The notes: generated from the sequence alone by a model not told the origin. A stretch of 64,000 bases of DNA from Methylomonas sp. (GCF_023228165.1 NZ_JALOBS010000014.1:1-64000), one strand, 5' to 3'. Numbered from the stretch's first letter, positions 25,448-34,239 are shown. Numbers and translations are program-made.

Positions 25448-27285
25448 GTACGGAAGCCCGTTATTCAGTCGGTATAGACTTGGGCACCACGCATTGCGTT
25501 ATTTCTTATGTGGATTTTGAACATAGCGATGACGAAGTGGAATTGACGGTTTTAGCGATTCCGCAATTGACCGGGCCGGGTACAATTGAAGAAAAATCGC
25601 AATTGGCCTCGTTTACCTATTTGCCGCATGCGGCGGAAATGGTCGAAGGCGCGACGGCGTTGCCCTGGGCCGCAAAGCCCGCGTTTCTGGTCGGCGAAAT
25701 TGCCCGTAACCTGGGTAGCAAAACTCCGATTCGCTTGGTAGCCAGCGCTAAAAGTTGGTTATGCCACGCCGGCGTCGATTGCAAGCAGGCCATTTTGCCG
25801 GTCGATGCGCCCGAAGAAGTGGAACGCATCTCACCTTTCGCTGCCAGCAAGGCCTATTTGCAGCATTTACTTGATGCCTGGAATCATCAATTTCCGGAGC
25901 ATCGTCTGGAACAGCAGGATGTCACCATTACCGTGCCGGCCTCGTTTGACCCTGCCGCGCGGGAATTGACCGTGGAAGCCGCACGCTCGGTCGGGTTACA
26001 TCAAGCCGTGCTGCTGGAAGAACCGCAAGCCGCTTTGTATAGCTGGATTGAAAAAAGTGAGGGCGATTGGCGTAATCACGTGCATGTCGGCGACGTGATT
26101 CTGGTGATCGACGTCGGCGGCGGCACCACCGACTTGTCGTTGATCGCGGTAACCGAACAAGAGGGCAATCTGCAATTGACTCGGGTAGCGGTCGGCGATC
26201 ATATTCTGCTGGGCGGCGATAACATGGATTTGGCGCTTGCCTACACCGTTAAGGCCAAAATGGAACAGGAAAGCGGCAAACGCTTGGAGTCCTGGCAATT
26301 ACAGGCGCTCACCCACGCCTGCCGGGAAGCCAAGGAAAAACTGTTCAACCAGACCGAGTTAAGCAGCATACCTATCGTAGTAGCCAGTCGCGGCTCGTCT
26401 TTAATCGGCGGCACGCTGCGCACCGAGTTAAGCCGAGACGAATTAAACCGGGTGTTGATAGACGGCTTCCTGCCACAGGTAGCCGTGAGTGACAGGCCTA
26501 TGGTCAAGCCGCGCAGCGGTTTGCGCTCCGCCGGTTTGCCATATGCCCAGGATGCCGGCATAACCCGCCATTTGGCGGCCTTTTTAGCCAAACAAAAGCA
26601 GGCTACCACCGAGTTAGACCATGCGGAGCCGGCCGAAAATGCCAGTTTCCTGCATCCCACCGCGGTATTATTCAACGGCGGGGTTTTAAAAGCCGCCGGT
26701 TTGTCCGAGCGCTTAATGGGTATTTTAAACAGTTGGTTGCAGGCGGAACAGGCTCCGGAAGCCCGGTCGTTGAGCGGCGCCGACCTGGATTTGGCCGTGG
26801 CGCGCGGTGCGGCCTATTACGGTTTTGTGCGCAAAGGTAAAGGTGTGCGTATCAAAGGCGGTACCGCCGCGTCATATTATGTAGGCGTTGAAAGCGCCAT
26901 GCCTGCCGTGCCTGGATTACCGGCTGAAATCGAGGCCTTGTGCATCGCTCCATTCGGCATGGAAGAGGGTAGCGAACAAGCCTTGCCTAACGACGAATTC
27001 GGTTTGATTATCGGCGAGCAGGTACGGTTCCGTTTTTTCGCCTCCAAAACCCGCCGTGAAGACCACGTTGGAACTCGGCTGGAAACCTGGGGCGCTGATG
27101 AACTGGAAGAACTGGACGAGATTGAAATCACGCTACCGGAAGAGGATAAGCATCCCGGTGAAATCGTCCCTGTGCATTTGTCGGCTGCCGTTACCGAAGT
27201 AGGTACTTTGGAGCTGAGAGCGGTATCCAATCGGGACGATAAGCGCTGGAAAATCGAGTTTGATGTGCGAGCCGGCGACCATTAA
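25444..27285 (+). CDS. Hsp70-family chaperone-like ATPase (DnaK/YegD-type)
   Basis: 613 residues. The actin/Hsp70 ATPase motifs are clear: GIDLGTTHCVISYVD at the N-terminus, VIDVGGGTTDLSLIAV (phosphate 2) around residue 221 and VLFNGGVLKAAGL (adenosine region) around 405. The C-terminal region is a beta-rich substrate-binding-like domain without the helical lid and EEVD-type tail of DnaK, so this is a specialised paralogue. It is translationally coupled to DUF2760. The client is unknown. Confidence 0.9.
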   Translation: MSTEARYSVGIDLGTTHCVISYVDFEHSDDEVELTVLAIPQLTGPGTIEEKSQLASFTYLPHAAEMVEGATALPWAAKPAFLVGEIARNLGSKTPIRLVASAKSWLCHAGVDCKQAILPVDAPEEVERISPFAASKAYLQHLLDAWNHQFPEHRLEQQDVTITVPASFDPAARELTVEAARSVGLHQAVLLEEPQAALYSWIEKSEGDWRNHVHVGDVILVIDVGGGTTDLSLIAVTEQEGNLQLTRVAVGDHILLGGDNMDLALAYTVKAKMEQESGKRLESWQLQALTHACREAKEKLFNQTELSSIPIVVASRGSSLIGGTLRTELSRDELNRVLIDGFLPQVAVSDRPMVKPRSGLRSAGLPYAQDAGITRHLAAFLAKQKQATTELDHAEPAENASFLHPTAVLFNGGVLKAAGLSERLMGILNSWLQAEQAPEARSLSGADLDLAVARGAAYYGFVRKGKGVRIKGGTAASYYVGVESAMPAVPGLPAEIEALCIAPFGMEEGSEQALPNDEFGLIIGEQVRFRFFASKTRREDHVGTRLETWGADELEELDEIEITLPEEDKHPGEIVPVHLSAAVTEVGTLELRAVSNRDDKRWKIEFDVRAGDH

Positions 27286-27296
27286 ACCGGACTAAG

Positions 27297-27325
27297 CAGT
27301 TGGGCATGTTGATCATGCCCAACTG
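27297..27325. terminator. Perfect 12-bp-stem hairpin between convergent genes
   Basis: CAGTTGGGCATG pairs exactly with CATGCCCAACTG over a 5-nt loop between the Hsp70 stop and the OmpA-like stop. It has no T-run on either side but is placed to end both transcripts. Confidence 0.6.
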
Positions 27326-27334
27326 TGATCCGGC

Positions 27335-28189
27335 TTACTGATAGTAAGGGTTGGTGGTTGGCTGGGGGTAACCTTGTTGCGGATATTGCTGATAAGGCTG
27401 TTGCTGCTGAGGATACTGTTGTTGTGGATATTGCTGATACGGTTGTTGCTGTTGCGGATACTGTTGCTGCGGGTAACTTTGCGGTTGTTGGTTACCTTGA
27501 GGCTGCTGCTGAGGCTGTTGGTTTGCACCCGCGTTTTGGTTGGCGATGATCGAAATTTCCACCCGGCGGTTGATGGCACGGTTTGCATCGCTGGTATTGG
27601 GGACTTTGGGTTGGCTTTCGCCCATGCCTTGTTTAGCAATTCGAATCGGATTGACACCGCGTTGCGCTAAATAATTAGCAACACTCAAGGCGCGGGCTTC
27701 CGATAAACGCTGATTGTCTGCATCGGAACCAATGTCATCGGTATGACCCGTGACCATCAGGTTGGATTCAGGATAGTTGTTTAACACCTGAGCGACTGAA
27801 TTCAGTGCATTTTGTGCGTCGAAATTCAAATCGGATCTGGCGAAGGCAAAATTCACGCTGCTGTTACTAGGCATGTTCAGCGTCAGAGTATTTTCGGCGG
27901 TGCGTTGCACTTGAATGCCGGTGCCTTGCAATGATTGCTGCATCTCTTGTTCTTGTTTATCCATGTAATAACCGATACCGGCACCCACGGCGGCACCCGC
28001 CAGGGCGCCCAAACCGGCGTTTTTCCAGTCATTACCACCAAACAAAGTACCCGCGCCGGCACCTACGGCGGCACCGATGCCTGCTCCTGCACCGGTTTTA
28101 CTGATACCTGACTGACCGTTGTAAGGGGCGTTAGCACATCCGGACAGCAGGCCGATACCGACCCCCAGCGCAATTAATTTTTTATTCAT
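27335..28189 (-). CDS. OmpA-like outer-membrane lipoprotein with glycine zipper and Q/Y/P-rich tail
   Basis: 284 residues from the ATG at 28189 (MNKKLIALGVGIGLLSGC), preceded by AAAGGA. Lipobox LLSGC gives Cys18. A Gly-zipper segment (GAGAGIGAAVGAGAGTLFGG, GALAGAAVGAGIGYYMD) precedes an OmpA C-terminal peptidoglycan-binding domain (TGHTDDIGSDADNQRLSEAR, NRRVEISI). The last 65 or so residues are a Gln/Tyr/Pro low-complexity tail with two near-copies of a 15-residue unit (QQYPQQQQPYQQYPQ). The first three parts resemble common YiaD-type lipoproteins; the tail is unusual. Confidence 0.9.
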   Translation of the reverse strand: MNKKLIALGVGIGLLSGCANAPYNGQSGISKTGAGAGIGAAVGAGAGTLFGGNDWKNAGLGALAGAAVGAGIGYYMDKQEQEMQQSLQGTGIQVQRTAENTLTLNMPSNSSVNFAFARSDLNFDAQNALNSVAQVLNNYPESNLMVTGHTDDIGSDADNQRLSEARALSVANYLAQRGVNPIRIAKQGMGESQPKVPNTSDANRAINRRVEISIIANQNAGANQQPQQQPQGNQQPQSYPQQQYPQQQQPYQQYPQQQYPQQQQPYQQYPQQGYPQPTTNPYYQ

Positions 28190-28293
28190 GGTTGCATTCC
28201 TTTTGTAGTTTTTAGGATGTATTTTCTCTATTACATAAACTGTCGTGTGAGGCAATCTTGCATGCGTTTGCTTAAACCGGCCTTAATTACTGT

Positions 28294-29115
28294 TTAAGGC
28301 AGAGGCGGCTGTTTTTGGCCCGATTCCAGGATATCAACCCAATCGCCGACGGCCAAATTGCCGGTTCTATTGTGTAAGGCATTTTGACCGAAATAGATTT
28401 TATTGTCCCACCTCCGTGTACGGTTTAAAGTGGCAAGCGGTTCTTTATTCCTAATCGCTGTTTCCGGATCAATGCCGGGTACCGCGCAGCGGGAGCAGGG
28501 TTTTGGCAGTCTGAACTCAATTTGGTTTATTTTTATTTGCCGCCATTGGTCTTCGGCATAGCCGTCGCAATCCGCTATGACCAGATTGGGGCGAAAACGT
28601 TGCACGTTAACCGGTGTTGCCAACAGATGATTCAGCGCATTAAGAGAGCTTTCAGAGATGACCAGAAATGGAAAACCGTCTGAAAATGCCGTTTGATCCG
28701 CCGGTTGGGCGTAACGCTGATCGACTTGGCGGATTTGATCGTCGGGGTGGTAAACCAATCGGCAATCGGTTTGCAAAAACCGGCTAAACCACTCGTCGGC
28801 GGCAGGGGAAACCGTTTTAGCCAGGCAGCGGTCCCGCCATATGCCCACTTCGACGTCATCGCCGCCGGTGGGATATAACGATATCTCGAGCGCCGGCAGG
28901 TTGGGGGCGGACATGATTAAACCATCTGCTTCGATACGGGTATTAACCAAGGCCATTTGCGGCAGACTGCGTTGACTCAAAAATTGCTGCTGCGCATCGA
29001 TCAACATCCATTTTCTATCGAATCGGAGACCGTTGTTATCTACCGGCCATTCCGTCACGGCTATGCCGGTCAGGGATTTGACCGGGTAAATATAAATCTG
29101 GCTGAGAACGGGCAT
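28294..29115 (-). CDS. MOSC domain protein (YcbX-like)
   Basis: 273 residues with the MOSC N-terminal beta-barrel (IYIYPVKSLTGIAV, FDRKWMLID) and the MOSC domain (QRFRPNLVI, KPCSRCAVPGID with the likely molybdenum-ligand Cys, GNLAVGDWV). It matches E. coli YcbX but lacks its ferredoxin domain. YcbX-like proteins reduce N-hydroxylated compounds with the Mo cofactor. It lies 18 bp downstream of the PilZ gene on the same strand. Confidence 0.88.
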   Translation of the reverse strand: MPVLSQIYIYPVKSLTGIAVTEWPVDNNGLRFDRKWMLIDAQQQFLSQRSLPQMALVNTRIEADGLIMSAPNLPALEISLYPTGGDDVEVGIWRDRCLAKTVSPAADEWFSRFLQTDCRLVYHPDDQIRQVDQRYAQPADQTAFSDGFPFLVISESSLNALNHLLATPVNVQRFRPNLVIADCDGYAEDQWRQIKINQIEFRLPKPCSRCAVPGIDPETAIRNKEPLATLNRTRRWDNKIYFGQNALHNRTGNLAVGDWVDILESGQKQPPLP

Positions 29116-29133
29116 GAGTATAAATGGATGAAA

Positions 29134-29550
29134 TTAACCGAATTGTAAATCGGTTTGAGTGGACAGCAGATGATCGGCAAGTTCGGTTTGATAAGAATCG
29201 AACTTCAGGCCGTAACGCGGCGCGGATTGCGTATTAGCAACGATTGCTTTAATCGTGAACCGTCTGCCGTCGTTAAACTGTAAAAAAAAACTCACCCGGC
29301 TATTAACGGTTAACTTTTTTTCGCATTTTATTGCTGCGCCTTTACTGCTAATATCCAGTAACAGTACTTTGATCAGGCGGGGAAATAACAGGCTGTGGGT
29401 TTTGACGACGGCCCTGATGTCGTTACGCCGATAGCGCACCGAGACGCGTTTATTGGTGAGCAAGGAGTCGAGTTCGATATCCTGATCCAGTTCATCAAAG
29501 AAAAAATCCTCCAAGAAATCCGTATCCCCTATGAAATCGTTATCTGCCAT
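29134..29550 (-). CDS. PilZ domain protein (c-di-GMP receptor)
   Basis: 138 residues from the ATG at 29550; a TTG two codons upstream is rejected. After a strongly acidic N-terminus, VRYRRNDIRAVV supplies the RxxxR element and LLLDISSKGAAIKC the D/NxSxxG element of the PilZ c-di-GMP site. With the DUF3365-GGDEF and PilZ/EAL proteins it makes three c-di-GMP proteins in the window. Confidence 0.88.
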   Translation of the reverse strand: MADNDFIGDTDFLEDFFFDELDQDIELDSLLTNKRVSVRYRRNDIRAVVKTHSLLFPRLIKVLLLDISSKGAAIKCEKKLTVNSRVSFFLQFNDGRRFTIKAIVANTQSAPRYGLKFDSYQTELADHLLSTQTDLQFG

Positions 29551-29587
29551 TTTCAATGAACCGAATAATAAACTCGACTAAGTATTG

Positions 29588-29683
29588 TCGTTAAGTGCGG
29601 AAAATTCAATAGCAGCTTAACGGATTATTCGGCAAGCCGTTACAGGATTTATCCGTTAAAATCACAATTTTGCAGTTTTAACG
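29588..29683. promoter_or_regulatory. Cluster of CGTTAA/TTAACG motifs upstream of the PQQ-ABC operon
   Basis: Within 96 bp the core CGTTA occurs five times in both orientations: 29588-29593, 29617-29622 (TTAACG), 29638-29642, 29654-29659 and 29678-29683 (TTAACG). The last two form an inverted repeat CGTTAAAA/TTTTAACG (29654-29683) ending 9 bp before the start codon. This looks like a multi-site operator. Confidence 0.4.
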
Positions 29684-29691
29684 TCACGGAA

Positions 29692-30855
29692 ATGTTTAAA
29701 AAATACCCATACTTCGTAGGACTCATGCTGCTTTTCGCCGTTGGCAATGTAATAGCGGTCGGCAAGCAGAGCATTAAAATTGCCTATGTTTCCCAGGAGC
29801 GCGCTGTGCCGGCCGCGCTATCCAATCTGGACGATTTCATCCAAAACAAAGGCCTATTCGGCGCTGAACTGGCCATTAGCGATAACAACACCACCGGGCA
29901 ATTTACTCAGCAGCAGTATGAGCTTAAAAAAATTGTGGTGCCTCTAGGAGGTGATCTCGTCAAGGCGTTTAATAGTTTGGGCGATGATACCGGCTTGGTG
30001 GTGTTAAACGTCAACCCCGGCCAAGTCAACCAGCTAGCCGATCTGCCGGCCGCGCAAAACAAATTATTGTTCGATGCCGCTAGCAGCGATGATGAATTAC
30101 GCGGCGCTCAATGCCGGCAGCATGTACTGCATATTTTACCCAGCCGAGCCATGCGCGCCGACGCACTGGCGCAATACATGCTCAAAAAACGCTGGCGGGA
30201 ATGGTTTCTGGTGGTGGGTCAAACGCCGGAAGATCAATTATATGCCGCCGCCATTAAACGGGCCGCCAAGCGTTACGGGATGAAACTGGTGGCGGAAAAG
30301 GCCTGGGACAATACTTACGATGTCCGGCGCACCGCGCAATCCGACGTGCCGCAATTTACTCAGGGCGAGGATTACGATGTGCTGGTGGTGGCCGACGAAC
30401 AAGGCCTGTTCGGCGAATATCTGGATTACCGTACCTGGCTGCCAAGACCCGTGATTGGCACCCAAGGCTTGATCGCCACGGCTTGGCATCGCACCCATGA
30501 ACAATGGGGCGCGGTGCAATTGCAAAACCGCTTCAAGGAACAGGCCGGGCGCTGGATGGAAGAAGAAGACTATGCCGCTTATTTGGCGGTACGGGCGATA
30601 GGCGAAGCCAGCGTGCGGGCTAAATCGGACCAAGTACAAGCCATCAAAGACTACATGCTGTCCGATGCATTCGCCCTGCAAGGTTATAAAGGCAAACCGT
30701 TGTCGTTCCGTTCCTGGGATGGGCAGCTACGCCAACCCATCTTACTGGCTGCCCCACGTTCCATGGTCGGTGTGGCGCCGCTAGATGGATTTTTACATCC
30801 CAAATCCGAACTCGATACCTTGGGTTACGACCAGCCGGAAACCGCCTGTCGATAA
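29692..30855 (+). CDS. PQQ-associated ABC transporter substrate-binding protein
   Basis: 387 residues with an exported N-terminus (MFKKYPYFVGLMLLFAVGNVIA). The body is a type I periplasmic-binding fold (IKIAYVSQERAVP..., GLVVLNVNP, WFLVVGQTPEDQLYAAAIKRAAKRYG). Its order with the beta-propeller, ATPase and permease genes matches the PQQ-dependent catabolism-associated ABC set seen in methylotrophs. The ligand is unknown. Confidence 0.85.
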   Translation: MFKKYPYFVGLMLLFAVGNVIAVGKQSIKIAYVSQERAVPAALSNLDDFIQNKGLFGAELAISDNNTTGQFTQQQYELKKIVVPLGGDLVKAFNSLGDDTGLVVLNVNPGQVNQLADLPAAQNKLLFDAASSDDELRGAQCRQHVLHILPSRAMRADALAQYMLKKRWREWFLVVGQTPEDQLYAAAIKRAAKRYGMKLVAEKAWDNTYDVRRTAQSDVPQFTQGEDYDVLVVADEQGLFGEYLDYRTWLPRPVIGTQGLIATAWHRTHEQWGAVQLQNRFKEQAGRWMEEEDYAAYLAVRAIGEASVRAKSDQVQAIKDYMLSDAFALQGYKGKPLSFRSWDGQLRQPILLAAPRSMVGVAPLDGFLHPKSELDTLGYDQPETACR

Positions 30856-31019
30856 TTTTTCAGCCAGGCTTTTGCAGGTTTGGCTTGCAACTTAAACGAC
30901 CGGCCTTGAGGCGGGGATTTAATCCAGATCCGGTTCGGGTTACACTTTTCGCCACAAATTTAAGTTAGCCTGGCTAGATTGAACTAGACGCTACTGTCTA
31001 CCGACGTAAGGAATGCATT

Positions 31020-31985
31020 ATGCAAAAAATATTTTTAAGCAGTTTCTGTGTGGCCGCGCTGTTCATGGCTGCGGCAAACGCCGAAACCGTTTTCGTCACC
31101 CTGGAGAAAGACAACGCCATTGCAATTGTCGATCCCGCTGAAGGGAAATTAATCAAAACCGTACCGGTCGGGCAAAGACCGCGCGGCATCGCAGTTAGCT
31201 TGGATGGCAAACAAATCTATGTCGCCACTAGTGACGACGACACCATAAAAGTATTGGATAGCGAAACCCTGAAAGAGATCGGCAATTTGCCTTCAGGCGA
31301 AGATCCGGAAACCTTTGCTATCAGTCCGGACGGCAAATTGATGTATGTGTCGAATGAAGATGACAACGAAGTGACAGTAATCGACATCGCAGCTAAAAAG
31401 GCGGTGCAGAAAATTAAGGTCGGTGTAGAGCCGGAAGGTATTGCTGTCAGTCCTGACAACAAATGGGTGATCAGTGCTTCCGAGACTACCAATATGCTGC
31501 ACTGGATAGATACAAAAACCGGCAAAATTGTCGAAAACACTTTGGTTGATCCACGCCCACGCGCCGCCAACTTTACAGCAGACAGTCAGCAACTGTGGGC
31601 CACCTCGGAAATGGCCGGTACCGTGATAGTGATGGACAGCGCAAGCAAACAGATTGTACAAACCATCAAACTGCAAGTGCAGGCCGTTAACGACGAGTTG
31701 ATTCAGCCGGTCGGTGTGGTGATTGATAAGGATAGACACTATGCCTATGTAGCGATGGGGCCGGCTAATCGAGTGGCGGTGATTAATGCGCAAAATTACC
31801 ACGTCGAAAAATACTTGCTGGTCGGTCAGAGGGTCTGGAATCTGGCCTTTTCGCCGGATCAGAAACGCCTTTATACCACTAATGGCGTCAGCAACGACAT
31901 TTCCATCATCGATTTGACCGAGCATAAAGTCACTAAATCCTTAGCCGTGGGCCGTTATCCCTGGGGCGTGGCGGTCAAACCATGA
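31020..31985 (+). CDS. Exported YVTN-family beta-propeller protein (PQQ-catabolism associated)
   Basis: 321 residues: signal peptide (FCVAALFMAAANA), then seven blades with the recurrent pattern IAVSLDGKQIYVATSDDDTI / FAISPDGKLMYVSNEDDNEV and so on. Typical of the beta-propeller in the PQQ-dependent ABC set. It ends overlapping the ATPase start by ATGA (31982-31985). AAGGA precedes its ATG by about 6 bases. Confidence 0.9.
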   Translation: MQKIFLSSFCVAALFMAAANAETVFVTLEKDNAIAIVDPAEGKLIKTVPVGQRPRGIAVSLDGKQIYVATSDDDTIKVLDSETLKEIGNLPSGEDPETFAISPDGKLMYVSNEDDNEVTVIDIAAKKAVQKIKVGVEPEGIAVSPDNKWVISASETTNMLHWIDTKTGKIVENTLVDPRPRAANFTADSQQLWATSEMAGTVIVMDSASKQIVQTIKLQVQAVNDELIQPVGVVIDKDRHYAYVAMGPANRVAVINAQNYHVEKYLLVGQRVWNLAFSPDQKRLYTTNGVSNDISIIDLTEHKVTKSLAVGRYPWGVAVKP

Positions 31986-32791
31986 CGAATATTGCCTTAC
32001 ACATCGAAAACCTCAGCTTTGCTTACGGCGCGAAAAAGGCGCTGGATAAGGTCGGCTTTAAGGTCCACTCCGGCGAATGCACGATTTTATTAGGTCCCAA
32101 CGGCGCCGGTAAAAGCACTTTGTTTTCGCTGATTACCCGGTTGTACGACGCCAGGGAAGGTCGTATCGAGCTATGTGGCTTCGATATCAAGCGCCAAAGT
32201 CTGAAAGCTTTGGCCAACTTGGGTGTGGTGTTTCAACAGACCACGCTGGACCCCGATTTATCCGTGACCCAAAATTTGCGCTACCACGCCGCACTGCATG
32301 GCATAAGCCGTAAAGCGGCCAATAAACGCATACAAGAAGAACTGGAGCGATTGGATATGTTCGAACGGCGCGGTGAAAAAGTCAGGCAACTGAACGGCGG
32401 CCACAAGCGGCGGGTGGAAATCGCCCGCGCTTTGCTGCACAAACCCAAATTGTTATTGCTGGACGAACCTACCGTGGGATTGGATGTGCCCAGCCGGCAA
32501 GCCATCGTCGAGCATGTGCATGCTTTGGTCAAACAGCAGGATTTGGCGGTGCTGTGGGCCACGCATCTGATCGATGAAATTGCCACCGACGACAGTTTGA
32601 TCGTGCTGCACAAAGGTCAGATCAAAGCCAAAGGCACGCTGGTCGATGTGTTGCAAACCACCGGTTGCGCTGATGCCGGCCAGGTATTCCAAAAACTGAC
32701 TCAAAACCCTGAAGGGCATAAATACCCTGAAGGGCATAAATACCCTGAAGGGCATAAATACCCTGAAGGGCATAAAGGATCGCAGGCATGA
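31982..32791 (+). CDS. PQQ-associated ABC transporter ATP-binding protein with PEGHKY repeats
   Basis: 269 residues. Walker A GPNGAGKST, signature LNGGHKRRVEIARALL (Asn for the usual Ser, as in this PQQ-linked ATPase family) and Walker B LLLLDEP. The C-terminus ends in four PEGHK units separated by Tyr, encoded by an 18-bp tandem repeat at 32707-32776. Such a tail is not part of the ATPase fold. The stop overlaps the permease start by ATGA. Confidence 0.92.
   Translation: MTNIALHIENLSFAYGAKKALDKVGFKVHSGECTILLGPNGAGKSTLFSLITRLYDAREGRIELCGFDIKRQSLKALANLGVVFQQTTLDPDLSVTQNLRYHAALHGISRKAANKRIQEELERLDMFERRGEKVRQLNGGHKRRVEIARALLHKPKLLLLDEPTVGLDVPSRQAIVEHVHALVKQQDLAVLWATHLIDEIATDDSLIVLHKGQIKAKGTLVDVLQTTGCADAGQVFQKLTQNPEGHKYPEGHKYPEGHKYPEGHKGSQA
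32707..32776 (+). repeat. 18-bp in-frame tandem repeat (four copies)
   Basis: Unit CCCTGAAGGGCATAAATA, three perfect copies plus 16 bases of a fourth, encoding P-E-G-H-K-Y. Each copy contains CCCT-GA-AGGG. It sits 11 bp before the permease ATG. Because 18 is a multiple of three, copy-number change would lengthen or shorten the tail without a frameshift. Confidence 0.97.
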
Positions 32792-33597
32792 GAGTGTTAC
32801 ATTACTGGCGAGCCATGATGGGCATCGTTGGCCGCGAAGTGCTGCGTTTTTTACATCAACGCGAACGCTTTATTTCGGCATTGGTGCGGCCGCTGGTGTG
32901 GCTGTTCGTATTTGCCGCCGGTTTCCGCGCCGCACTGGGCATCGCCATTAGCCCGCCTTACGAAACCTATATCTTGTACGAAGTGTATATCACCCCCGGC
33001 CTGCTCGGCATGATACTGCTGTTCAACGGCATGCAAAGTTCGCTGTCCATGGTGTACGATCGGGAAATGGGTAGTATGCGCATGTTGATGGTCTGTCCGC
33101 TGCCGCGCTGGTTTTTGCTGTGCAGCAAACTGATTGCCGGCACGGCGGTCGGCGTATTGCAATCCTACGCGTTTCTTGGAATTGCCTGGCTTTACGATAT
33201 TCAGGCGCCGCTGATGGGCTATGTCTGGATACTACCGGCCCTGGTGCTGGTCGGCATGATGCTGGGTGCGCTGGGTTTGTTACTGTCGTCTTTTATCAAA
33301 CAGCTGGAAAACTTCGCCGGCGTGATGAATTTCGTCATCTTCCCGCTATTCTTCATGTCCACGGCCTTGTATCCCTTGTGGAAAATCAAGGAATCCAGCC
33401 AGATTCTCTATACCCTGGCCCAATACAACCCGTTCTCGCAAGCCGTGGAATTGATCCGCTTTGCCTTGTACGAACAATTCAACCAAGAAGCGCTGATTTT
33501 TACAGCATCAGCATTTTTGTTGTTTATGAGCGCGGCGATAGTGGGCTATAACCCGTCTAAGGGGATGATGGTGAAGAAGGGTGGTAGCGGGGGTTAG
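32788..33597 (+). CDS. PQQ-associated ABC transporter permease
   Basis: 269 residues with about six transmembrane segments (ABC-2 type) and the family C-terminus VGYNPSKGMMVKKGG. It follows the ATPase with ATGA overlap. The last 82 codons are present again in a decayed copy at 33712-34231. Confidence 0.9.
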   Translation: MRVLHYWRAMMGIVGREVLRFLHQRERFISALVRPLVWLFVFAAGFRAALGIAISPPYETYILYEVYITPGLLGMILLFNGMQSSLSMVYDREMGSMRMLMVCPLPRWFLLCSKLIAGTAVGVLQSYAFLGIAWLYDIQAPLMGYVWILPALVLVGMMLGALGLLLSSFIKQLENFAGVMNFVIFPLFFMSTALYPLWKIKESSQILYTLAQYNPFSQAVELIRFALYEQFNQEALIFTASAFLLFMSAAIVGYNPSKGMMVKKGGSGG

Positions 33598-33625
33598 TTA
33601 AACAATAATACTTAGAAATAGTAAC

Positions 33626-33707
33626 GTAGGGTGGGCAATGCTTTTCTGCCCACCGTTTGGAGGCAATAGCTTAAATCCGCGTGCCCATAAAAGTGTGCCC
33701 ACCCTAC
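33626..33707. repeat. MITE-like inverted-repeat element
   Basis: 82 bp bounded by perfect 12-bp inverted arms, GTAGGGTGGGCA (33626-33637) and TGCCCACCCTAC (33696-33707). No coding capacity. Elements with this GTAGGGTGGGCA core are, from memory, dispersed in several bacterial genomes. It lies exactly between the intact permease end and the duplicated end. Confidence 0.75.
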
Positions 33708-33711
33708 CTGA

Positions 33712-34231
33712 CTTCATGTCCACGGCCTTGTATCATTTATGGAAAATCAATGAGTCCAGCCAGATTCTGTACACCCTGGCCCAATACAACCCATTCTCGC
33801 AAGCCGTGGAATTAATCCGCTTTGCGTTGCCGGCGAGTGACGGCTTCCGGCGGTAAAGATTATTCACCATCCCTGAGTGAATAATCGCGCCTACACCGTC
33901 ACGGTGATTGCCTTCGGCGGCCCTGGCTGTCCGCGTCACCTCGGCTTTGACCCAGCAAGGGGATCAAAGCCTTGGCTTTCGCATAACTCGACGCCGTGTC
34001 GCGATGTCTTGCAGTTTTTCTAGTCGAAAAACCGCCCGGCGCTGCGGCTTCCAGGGACTACTCAACCTTCACTCGCTAACGCATCGTTTCCAAGGATTCG
34101 CAGCGTATGAACAATTCAACCAGCAAGCGCTGATTTATACCGGCGCGGCGTTTTTGTTGTTTATGGGGGCGGCGATAGTGGGGTATAACCCGTCTAAGGG
34201 GATGATGGTGAAGAAGGGTGGGGGCGGTTAA
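33712..34231 (+). pseudogene. Duplicated 3' end of the ABC permease, split by an insertion
   Basis: 33712-33829 and 34106-34231 together repeat the last part of the permease (FMSTALYHLWKINESS... and ...YEQFNQQALIYTGAAFLLFMGAA), including the GMMVKKGGGG end and stop. In the first 118 nt I count about 10 differences from the intact gene. The copy has no start, promoter or upstream half and is interrupted by 276 bp of unrelated sequence at 33830-34105. Confidence 0.88.
33830..34105. mobile_element. 276-bp hairpin-rich insertion in the permease remnant
   Basis: The copy of the permease is continuous at DNA level on either side (ends GCGTTG, resumes TATGAACAATTC). The insert carries several hairpins: GATTATTCAC/GTGAATAATC (near 33859-33888), CACCGTCACGGTG, and GTTTTTC/GAAAAAC near the middle. 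No transposase is encoded. The ends are GC-rich with only partly matching inverted edges, so it may be a non-autonomous element of unknown type. Confidence 0.55.
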
Positions 34232-34239
34232 CTGAAGAC

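Noticed and set aside
27374..27670. Leucine/isoleucine-rich frame antisense to the OmpA-like tail
   Set aside because: A by-product of the Gln-rich codons on the opposite strand.
32707..32776. CRISPR-like array
   Set aside because: Direct repeats are contiguous without spacers and are in frame within the ATPase gene.
33638..34231. Two apparent ORFs in the repeat region as independent genes
   Set aside because: They are pieces of the permease remnant joined to repeats, lacking starts and full domains.
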